Below are positions 57,968 to 64,000 of a DNA stretch of 64,000 nucleotides, piece by piece. The notes under the pieces were generated by a model. That model was not told the DNA's origin and made no database searches. It was given only the letters and a program-made list of their open reading frames with translations. Source of the DNA: DATEUP01 sp041485285 (GTDB lineage Archaea > Thermoplasmatota > DTKX01 > DATEUP01). Each line of letters starts with the position of its first letter. Within the stretch, counting starts at the first letter, position 1. The position numbers and the translations under genes are program-made. The stretch spans positions 73,846 to 137,845 of the forward strand of contig JBGPJF010000002.1 of assembly GCA_041485285.1 (NCBI GenBank), in the 5' to 3' direction.

Positions 57968-59374
57968 CTACCGCAGCACGCCGCGGCGCCCGCAGTGCGG
58001 ACAGGTCACATGGAGGGGCCGGGCGCCAGCGGCCTCGAACATCATCTTGCAGCCGGGGCAGCGGATCTTCTTGGGCGCTGCAGCAGGCGCTGGGGCCAGT
58101 GCCTCGGCGGGCGGCGCAGCCGCCGCGGGGCGCGGCTGGCTGGACACCACGATCTTGGGCCGGCCCTCGCGCGTTGGCGGCGCGATCGTGGGCACGGTCT
58201 CGGGGCCCGATGGGGCGCGAGGAAGGTCGGCAAACGGCATCGGGTCCACCATGGCCGGCGGCGCATCCTCAAGCGGCTCGCCGTCGTCGGCGACGGGCGC
58301 CCATTCGGAGGGGGGCGCTTCCACTTCGTCGGGTCCCTTCAGTTGGGGCAGCTGCCACTCCTGGGGGCGGCGGTCAGCCGGGTAGATGCGGTAAGCGAAC
58401 ATCAGCGCTCCGATGCCGAGCAACACCCCGCCGGCCCATACAATGAGCCCGGGGAGCGCCGCGAAATAGGCGACGAGCAGCAGCAAGAACCCGGCGGACA
58501 GCGCTTTGTGGAACGGCTCGACGCGCGCCTGGCCGGTCGCCTCGCGTTCGCGCCGCGCGCCGGCGACACCGATGAAGTAGCCAATGGCAAGCGGGATCAG
58601 CAGCAGCAGCGAGTTGTCTACGGGGGAAAAGAGCGAGAAGCGGACGGCCGGGAGGTTCGAGTCCCCCCCTTCTTGCCAAGTCCCGGTGGCGACGCCCGCG
58701 ATGCCCGCCGGCACCCGAATAACGTGCGCGCCGCCGCCGAAGCTCGCGAGCCCGCCGTCGACAAAGACCGTGCGTTCGTGGACGAGCATGCCCGGCGTGA
58801 GGTTGCCTGCAAATCCGATGGCCGCGAGCCGGTCGCCCCCGAGAACGATGTCTGCGTCGCGCTGCGCCCACTGGCCCGAGAACGTGAACCGGACATGGGC
58901 GCGTGCCGACGAGTTGACGGGTTCCCCGACGAGCCCGCTCTGGCCGTCGATTTTCACGCCGCCGAGTTCGAAGTTGCGAAGCACGAGGACGTCCTGCGTG
59001 AGGATCGTGTCAATCGAGCCCGTGTACCCGAACACCTCGCCGTCGCTCACGTTGCCGTCGCGGTTGAAATCCACGCGGTCGCGAAGCGTGTTCGAGGCCC
59101 CCGGCGCAAAGTCCCACGTGACGAATCCGCCGCCGTGTTCGAAGGCCGTGTAAAACTCGACGGTGATGCTGATGTCGCCCCCTTCATTCGGGGCAGTTGC
59201 CTCGAGGGTAAAGGGGACGCTACTGAAAAGGAGGAGGAGCAGGGCCACGACGAGCGCGGCGATTTGCCCCCACCGGAGCCACCTGTCCCATTTCGAAGGG
59301 GGCGCAACGGGGGCCGCGGGGACACGCTTCTGCCAGAAGGCCAGGCGCACGGGCGCGGCTGGCTGTTTTCCCAT
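57968..59374 (-). CDS. Membrane protein with extracytoplasmic domain and C-terminal zinc ribbon
   Basis: A 468-residue protein, no family recognised. One N-terminal transmembrane helix (IAALVVALLLLLFSSVPFTL) is followed by a beta-rich extracytoplasmic region of about 190 residues with sequons (DFNRDGNVSDGEVFGYTG, which looks like an EF-hand/dockerin-like Asp loop). Then come about three to four helices (LLLLIPLAIGYFIGVAG; LLLLVAYFAALPGLIVWAGG), a Pro/Ala-rich linker and a C-terminal zinc ribbon with CPGC and CPHC. The ribbon resembles MJ0042-type motifs. The start is ATG 59374 beside a TTCATAAT element. It probably spans the membrane with the ribbon in the cytoplasm. Confidence 0.75.
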   Translation of the reverse strand: MGKQPAAPVRLAFWQKRVPAAPVAPPSKWDRWLRWGQIAALVVALLLLLFSSVPFTLEATAPNEGGDISITVEFYTAFEHGGGFVTWDFAPGASNTLRDRVDFNRDGNVSDGEVFGYTGSIDTILTQDVLVLRNFELGGVKIDGQSGLVGEPVNSSARAHVRFTFSGQWAQRDADIVLGGDRLAAIGFAGNLTPGMLVHERTVFVDGGLASFGGGAHVIRVPAGIAGVATGTWQEGGDSNLPAVRFSLFSPVDNSLLLLIPLAIGYFIGVAGARREREATGQARVEPFHKALSAGFLLLLVAYFAALPGLIVWAGGVLLGIGALMFAYRIYPADRRPQEWQLPQLKGPDEVEAPPSEWAPVADDGEPLEDAPPAMVDPMPFADLPRAPSGPETVPTIAPPTREGRPKIVVSSQPRPAAAAPPAEALAPAPAAAPKKIRCPGCKMMFEAAGARPLHVTCPHCGRRGVLR

Positions 59375-59487
59375 TATGAAGGTTGTCCCAGGTCTCGAAG
59401 AGGTGCGACACTCGCGTTATGCGACGAGAGCGCCCCGCGGTGGACGGCCGAGCACGGGCCACCGGAACGCTGGGCGCAGGGAATCCC

Positions 59488-60249
59488 TCACGCGCCGATG
59501 AGCCGGGTGAGCCCGATGATGGCGCCGATTCCGACCAGGTGTACGCCAAGCACCTTCCACGACCGTTCTCCCTTGTGCATCTCGGGGAGCAGGTCGGCGG
59601 CGCCGATGTAGAGGAAGTGCCCCACGAAAAACGCGAGGATGAGCGCGAGGGCGGCTTCGGGCACCGCGAGGAAGAGCGTGAGGAGCGCGCCCATCACCGG
59701 GGCCGCAGCGTCGGCAAGGAGGAACGCAAACGCGCGGCGCCGGCTCTTGGCGACGCGCAGCGCGAGCGTCACCGTGTTGACGCCGTCCGCGAAGTCGTGC
59801 GCGATGACCGCGAGGGCCACGACGACCCCCACGCCGGCGCTGGCCTGGAACGCCGCCCCGATCGCCACCCCATCGACGAAGCTGTGCCCGATGAGGCCCG
59901 TCGCCCCGAGCCCCCCTTGGTGGTGCGATTCGTCGTGTGCATGCTCGGCCGGGTGCTCCCCCTCCTTATGTTCGTGGGGGGGGTGGAGGAGGATGTAGCG
60001 CTCGATGACATGGAAGAAGACGAAGCTCCCGATGATCGTGTAGAAAACCATCTGGCGGATGAAGGGGTCGGCGTCGGAGGTTTTGATGGCCTCAGGCAGG
60101 AGGTCGGCAAAGGCAATGGCGATCAGGGTCCCGGCGCTGAACGCGAAGAAGAAGCGGAGTTTGGCTTGGCTGCGGATGGCGATGACGCCGCCAAGCAGCG
60201 TGGAGCCAAAGGTGGCCGCGCTCAGCACCACGGGGACCCACGGCTCCAT
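59488..60249 (-). CDS. ZIP-family metal transporter
   Basis: A 253-residue ZIP (zupT/GufA-like) transporter with eight helices. A His-rich loop (HPPHEHKEGEHPAEHAHDES) lies between helices III and IV. The metal-binding motifs are GLIGHSFVDGVAIG in helix IV and IAHDFADGVNTVTLAL in helix V. Substrates of the family are Zn2+, Fe2+, Mn2+ or Ni2+/Co2+. It diverges from a NikR-like regulator with 147 bases between starts, so regulation by nickel or another metal is likely. A TATA-like TTCATAAG is 27 bases before the ATG, suggesting a leaderless transcript. Confidence 0.93.
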   Translation of the reverse strand: MEPWVPVVLSAATFGSTLLGGVIAIRSQAKLRFFFAFSAGTLIAIAFADLLPEAIKTSDADPFIRQMVFYTIIGSFVFFHVIERYILLHPPHEHKEGEHPAEHAHDESHHQGGLGATGLIGHSFVDGVAIGAAFQASAGVGVVVALAVIAHDFADGVNTVTLALRVAKSRRRAFAFLLADAAAPVMGALLTLFLAVPEAALALILAFFVGHFLYIGAADLLPEMHKGERSWKVLGVHLVGIGAIIGLTRLIGA

Positions 60250-60396
60250 GGGCCGTGAGGGAGCCGGGGCCCCTTATGAAGCCAACGATGAAAATTAATA
60301 AGAACCGGGACGCCGGCTCCCCTTTCTCATAAAGGAGGGGTCGCGGCGGGAGCGCGGGGCGAGACCAAGAAGGGCTCGCGGGCGAAGGTCGTCAGC
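60250..60396. promoter_or_regulatory. Divergent ZIP/NikR promoter region with paired TTATGA/TCATAA sites
   Basis: TTATGA at 60274-60279 and TCATAA at 60327-60332 form a widely spaced (47-base) inverted pair. Each overlaps a TATA-like element, facing the ZIP and nikR genes respectively. AT-rich ATTAATAAG lies at 60294-60302. The classic NikR operator has a 16-base spacer, which is not seen, so the real operator is not identified. AAAGGAGG at about 60331-60338 is SD-like but has no start codon at the right distance. Confidence 0.45.
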
Positions 60397-60789
60397 GTGT
60401 CGGTGCCGGAGAGCCTACTGGAGCAGCTCGACCGGCTCGTCGCCGAGGCGCACTTCGCGGGCCGCAGTGACGCCGTGCAGGCGGCGCTCGTCGACTTCAT
60501 TGCGGCGCAGCGGGCGCTTGCGCCCGGGCGCGGCCGCGAGAACGCGATCATCGCAGTCTGCTTTGATAAGCGCGACGAGCGGCGCGTGGGCGAGGTGAAG
60601 CACGACTTCGGGGACGTGCTCAAGTCCATGCTGCACACCCACCTCGAGGGCCCCGACTGCGTCGAGGTCTTTGTCGTCGAAGGCAAGGCCGAGCGCATCG
60701 GAGCCATGGCGACCGCACTCCAGGGGTTGCGGGGCGTCCACCTGGTTCGGCGGACGTACATCCCCAGGCACGACGGTCTCAGCGGATGA
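60397..60789 (+). CDS. nikR: NikR-type nickel-responsive ribbon-helix-helix regulator
   Basis: A roughly 130-residue CopG-type regulator. The ribbon-helix-helix part is VSVPESLLEQLDRLVAEAHF, then RSDAVQAALVDFI. The ACT-like C-terminal domain carries the four Ni2+ ligands with the spacing of NikR: His69 (EVKHDFG), His80 and His82 (MLHTHLEGPDC) and Cys88. Metal-loaded NikR tetramers repress metal uptake genes, and here the natural target is the divergent ZIP gene. The start is uncertain: GTG 60397 leaves a short N-terminus, while the frame remains open upstream (AKVVSVSV) without a canonical start. Confidence 0.93.
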   Translation: MSVPESLLEQLDRLVAEAHFAGRSDAVQAALVDFIAAQRALAPGRGRENAIIAVCFDKRDERRVGEVKHDFGDVLKSMLHTHLEGPDCVEVFVVEGKAERIGAMATALQGLRGVHLVRRTYIPRHDGLSG

Positions 60790-60872
60790 GCACCTCGGAT
60801 CATTCGCGCGTCTTCGGGCCAGCACCGCAACGCTCTTATCTTGACGGCAACTGAAAATCACGGGGTTTGGAA

Positions 60873-63800
60873 GTGACTGCACTCATCCCCGTCAATAAGC
60901 GCAGGCGAAACCCGACGGGGGCCTCCCGCCTGCTTGCAATCATGATGGCATGCCTCGCGCTTGCCGGGAGCACCGCCGCGGCGTGGGACTTTGGGGCCCG
61001 GTCGGCGGCCACGCTTGCCGGCGTCACGGACCTTGCGCCCCTGACCGCGGCCTCGGAGGGACCGGCCACGCTCGTTCCCGTTGCAGCGCCCCTTGCCCCT
61101 CAGCCACCCGCCGCCGGCCCGCCCGGTTTCGCGCCCACGCCGCTTGTGCTCTCCAGCGGGGCGCCCCAGAATTTCTCCCCCTTTTCACCCTCGGCATTCA
61201 CCCATGGCCAGGTGTCGATCGGGCCGAATGTGGACGGGGTCAACATCGACAACCTGCAAAGCATAGCGGTCAACCAGACGGGCAACATAACGATCGCCTA
61301 CAATGGCACGTGGAACCCGGCACCGGCCACCGCCGCCGACCGGGACTGGGTGCTCGCGATCGTCTTGCGCAATGGCTCGCCGGCGGCCGTCGTGCTCGAA
61401 GCGAACGCTTCGATGCGCGTCAACATCAACGCCTCGCAGCTGCCGTGGGTGGTGTACTTTGGCCTGCCCACGCCGGTGGCGGGGGCCAGCCCGACCTCCA
61501 CCGCGCGGATCACCGCGCTCCCGCCGAGCGGGAACCTCACCATCCTGAATCTCACGGCGGCAAACGCCGGCATTTCGCTGGCGGGCAACGCGGCGCTCCC
61601 CCCGATGCTCGCCAACCAGGTGTGGCTCAACGCCTCGGGGTCCTATGGCGGTTCGGGGAACCTCAGCGGCCCCCAGACGATGGTTGTCTTCGTCCCGGCG
61701 GACGCGGGCCCTCCGCTGGAGGTGCGCTCGGGCCGCTTGACGCAGTGGTCGAACGCCTCGCACTTCCCCGGCGGCCGGTTCCTCGCCCTGAAGAGCGGCT
61801 CGGTGATTGTGATCGGCGGGACGTTCAAGGCGACGGCGTGGACCCGCGGCTCCCCGGAGAGCGCGCTCTACCTGAACGCCACCGTGTACCCGACTTTCGC
61901 CGTCCGGCCCGACGCGCTCAATGTTACGGGCACCGTCGGCAACCGCAGCCTTGAGCAAACGACCGGATGGAACATGACCACGAGCGCGGTGATGGGCGTT
62001 AGCCCGCGCAACAGCGCCAACTGCAACCAGGTCGTCCGCCTTACCAACGGGTCGTATCGTCTCTTCTGCGCGTGGCAAGACTCCTCCGGGGGCGGCACCT
62101 ACGGGGTCGACTCGGCCTTCTCGAGGGACGGCACCGCGTGGGCCTGGGAGCCCGGGCTGAGGTACAGCGCCTGCTCCGACAAGCACTCGATCACGCAAAT
62201 TGCGATCGTGCGGCTCCTCGACGGGACCCTGCGGATGTACTACGACGGCTCCGACCCTGCGCTTTCCTCGTGCAGCCTCTTGGGCAACACCGTGCGTACC
62301 TCTTCGGCCACCTCGTCGAACGAAGGGGTCACGTGGACGCTTGAGAGCGACCCGCTCTCCGACTTCACGGTGGCCGCCCCCCAGGTGCGCACGGTCGTGC
62401 CGACGACCGGCGGCCAACTGCGGATGTACCTTGACTCGAACAGCGGCCTGTCATCGGCCCTCTCCGACGACGGCCTTACGTGGGCTTTCGAGTCAGCGGT
62501 CACGGCGAGCATCCCACGCGAAGTCTACGCGCTCGCGAGCGGCGGCTACAAGATGTACTTCGGGACCTCGACGGTGCAGTCGCGGACATCGGCCAACGGG
62601 ATCACGTGGAGCGCGGTCCAGACCGAGGTGGCGCAGTGGGGCATTGGAAACATCGAGGCGGGGCCCATCCTCGACCGCGGCGACGGCTTCCCCCAGATCC
62701 TTGTCTTCTCTCAAGGCAACGGCCTTTTCCTTGGCTCGGTGAACCGAAGCCTGGCACCCGCTGCGCGGGTCGATGTGGCGGGCCGCCTCTCGGACGGGAC
62801 GCCGTTTGGCGGGAATTCCACGGCTGCCGGCGCGGGCGGCTCCTTCCAAGAGAATTCCACCGTGCCGGCGCCCGCGCCCCTCGGCCGCTACCAGCTCACG
62901 GCCAGCGCGGGCTTTGGCGAGAACAAATTCCGGGGCGTCGTGATCAATCGGCCGCCCGTGTGGACGGGGCCGACGCAGTGGAATGCGACGGAAGATGTCC
63001 CGCTCGTCATCAACTTCTCGAGCTTTGCGAGCGACGCGGATATCGCCGACACCCTGACGGTGTTCGCGGCGGGGGCCAACCTCACGATGAACGGGTCGGT
63101 GGGGACCCTGCTTTACCCGAACGGCGTGCTGAGCGGGTTGGTCCTCGGCGTGATCAACGATGGCCATGACAACACCTTCTTCGGCCTCACGACCACGGTG
63201 ACCCCGGTCAACGACGCCCCGACGCTGGCCCTCAACGCCAGCTACACGGTAACCGAAGACCAACTCTCCCAAGTCGACCTTTCCGGCACCTACGCCGATG
63301 AGGAAACGCCGGCCAACCTGCTCAACCTCTCCACGAACCTCTCGGGCGCGACGGTGCTGAACGGCGTGGTGTCCGTCAACCTCCCGGACCCGGGGAACGT
63401 CTCGGTCACCGTGACGGTCTCGGACGGGTTCAACAATGTCAGCGCAACGACGGTCTTTGTCGTGCTCCCGAGGGACGACGCGCCGACGCTTGTCCTCGAC
63501 CCTGTGTACCGGGGCAATGAGGGCGCGCTCGTGGTGCTTGACTTTGCTCCTGGAATCAGCGACCCCGATACGCCGCTTGGAAGCCTCGTACTTTCGACCA
63601 ACCTGACGCCGTCGGCGGTCGCGGGCTTTACCGTGAGCTTGCAGCGCGACCTCCCGATGACGATTGCCTTCAACGTCACCCTCTCCGACGGAAACAACAC
63701 GGTCGTGGCCACCTCGCTGCTCATTATTGACCCGACCAACGATGCCCCCCGGTGGATCGGGGCGCCCGACCTTTCGGGCCTTATGGAGGACGTCGCCTTC

Positions 63801-64000
63801 GGCGTCGCACTCGCGCCCTTGGCGGCCGATGAGGAGACGGCAAGCGGCCAGCTCACGTACTCGGCGGACTCGATTTACGCGACGATCAACGGCACCAACC
63901 TAACGCTCCTCTACCCGGAGGGCGTCCTTAGCGAGACCTTCAACCTCACGGTGTCCGACGGGGAGCACTCGGCGATCATTACCGTCGCGGCGACCATTGC
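60873..64000 (+). CDS. Large surface protein with sialidase-like middle and cadherin/Ig-like repeats, C-terminus beyond window
   Basis: At least 1,042 residues from a GTG at 60873 to the right edge, with no stop seen. A signal peptide (RLLAIMMACLALAGSTAAAW) is followed by a Pro/Ala linker and beta-rich domains with many N-x-S/T sequons. A middle part has sialidase/BNR-like blades (SRDGTAWAWEPGLR; SATSSNEGVTWTLESDP; SDDGLTWAFESA). It then has repeated cadherin-like/tandem Ig modules that begin with NDAPTL or similar (TPVNDAPTLALNASYTVTED; DPTNDAPRWIGAPDLSGLME). It is probably an adhesin or envelope protein, anchored beyond the window. A TATA-like CTTATCTT near 60835 leaves a leader of about 9 bases. 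Confidence 0.88.
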   Translation, partial: MTALIPVNKRRRNPTGASRLLAIMMACLALAGSTAAAWDFGARSAATLAGVTDLAPLTAASEGPATLVPVAAPLAPQPPAAGPPGFAPTPLVLSSGAPQNFSPFSPSAFTHGQVSIGPNVDGVNIDNLQSIAVNQTGNITIAYNGTWNPAPATAADRDWVLAIVLRNGSPAAVVLEANASMRVNINASQLPWVVYFGLPTPVAGASPTSTARITALPPSGNLTILNLTAANAGISLAGNAALPPMLANQVWLNASGSYGGSGNLSGPQTMVVFVPADAGPPLEVRSGRLTQWSNASHFPGGRFLALKSGSVIVIGGTFKATAWTRGSPESALYLNATVYPTFAVRPDALNVTGTVGNRSLEQTTGWNMTTSAVMGVSPRNSANCNQVVRLTNGSYRLFCAWQDSSGGGTYGVDSAFSRDGTAWAWEPGLRYSACSDKHSITQIAIVRLLDGTLRMYYDGSDPALSSCSLLGNTVRTSSATSSNEGVTWTLESDPLSDFTVAAPQVRTVVPTTGGQLRMYLDSNSGLSSALSDDGLTWAFESAVTASIPREVYALASGGYKMYFGTSTVQSRTSANGITWSAVQTEVAQWGIGNIEAGPILDRGDGFPQILVFSQGNGLFLGSVNRSLAPAARVDVAGRLSDGTPFGGNSTAAGAGGSFQENSTVPAPAPLGRYQLTASAGFGENKFRGVVINRPPVWTGPTQWNATEDVPLVINFSSFASDADIADTLTVFAAGANLTMNGSVGTLLYPNGVLSGLVLGVINDGHDNTFFGLTTTVTPVNDAPTLALNASYTVTEDQLSQVDLSGTYADEETPANLLNLSTNLSGATVLNGVVSVNLPDPGNVSVTVTVSDGFNNVSATTVFVVLPRDDAPTLVLDPVYRGNEGALVVLDFAPGISDPDTPLGSLVLSTNLTPSAVAGFTVSLQRDLPMTIAFNVTLSDGNNTVVATSLLIIDPTNDAPRWIGAPDLSGLMEDVAFGVALAPLAADEETASGQLTYSADSIYATINGTNLTLLYPEGVLSETFNLTVSDGEHSAIITVAATI

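Noticed and set aside
60331..60345. AAAGGAGG as the Shine-Dalgarno of nikR
   Set aside because: No ATG, GTG or TTG lies in frame within a suitable distance; the next canonical start is GTG at 60397, about 59 bases on. It may be part of the promoter instead.

Overview
This window is archaeal chromosomal DNA. It encodes pelota, a replication factor C small subunit, FEN1, ribosomal protein eS1, diphthine synthase, a UbiA-type lipid prenyltransferase, a PIN/KH-domain ATPase and a tRNA-Leu without an encoded CCA end. Many genes start with TTG or GTG and sit 26-30 bases downstream of a TATA-like element, which fits leaderless archaeal transcription. GC content is high (roughly two thirds, estimated by eye). 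The HVO_0476-type zinc protein, the large PKD surface proteins and the Ccm genes suggest an uncultured euryarchaeon, most likely in or near Thermoplasmatota; this placement is an inference. The cytochrome c maturation operon indicates a respiring, cytochrome-c-bearing organism.

Layout. 1-7,100: a minus-strand run of a giant zinc-ribbon/TPR protein, a HhH-GPD-like protein and a Ca2+/cation exchanger cut by the window edge. 7,100-12,600: a roadblock protein, a CARF-like/winged-helix regulator divergent from pelota, RFC small subunit, a TlpA-like thioredoxin, an acetyltransferase and a membrane-anchored protein. 12,600-20,000: two very large membrane or surface proteins. 20,000-28,500: phosphoglycerate mutase, tRNA-Leu(UAA), a DUF1405 protein, a NAD kinase with a winged-helix tail, an MFS transporter, an acyltransferase, a glutaredoxin-like protein, eS1 with an HhH tail, a response regulator and a SPOUT methyltransferase. 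28,500-35,800: PIN-ATPase, a duplicated-HTH regulator, a sugar phosphomutase, a cysteine desulfurase and Thi4.

35,783-40,561 is a minus-strand operon, ccmA-ccmB-ccmC-(ccmD-like fusion)-ccmE-zinc protein-dphB. It is a system I haem delivery module whose CcmE carries the archaeal CxxxY haem-binding motif. 40,600-49,700 holds small proteins: SRPBCC, USP, membrane, HTH and zinc-ribbon proteins. Among them are FEN1, a UbiA prenyltransferase and a lower-GC HEPN-like gene pressed against FEN1. A 461-base gene-free stretch here contains parS-like GTTTC/GAAAC inverted repeats. 49,700-64,000 holds a PKD-repeat receptor with an unusual cytoplasmic half, a methyltransferase, an M1 aminopeptidase with HEAT-like repeats, an MCM N-domain-like protein without an ATPase, a response regulator, a divergent ZIP transporter/NikR pair and a surface protein cut by the right edge.

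No CRISPR array, insertion sequence, integrase or rRNA was seen. The features most worth following up are domain fusions and unusual pairings: CARF regulator beside pelota, eS1-HhH, CcmD-like fusion, ATPase-less MCM-like protein, PKD receptor with a longin/appendage-like tail, and the HEPN-like gene beside FEN1. Two good genes have no canonical start codon.
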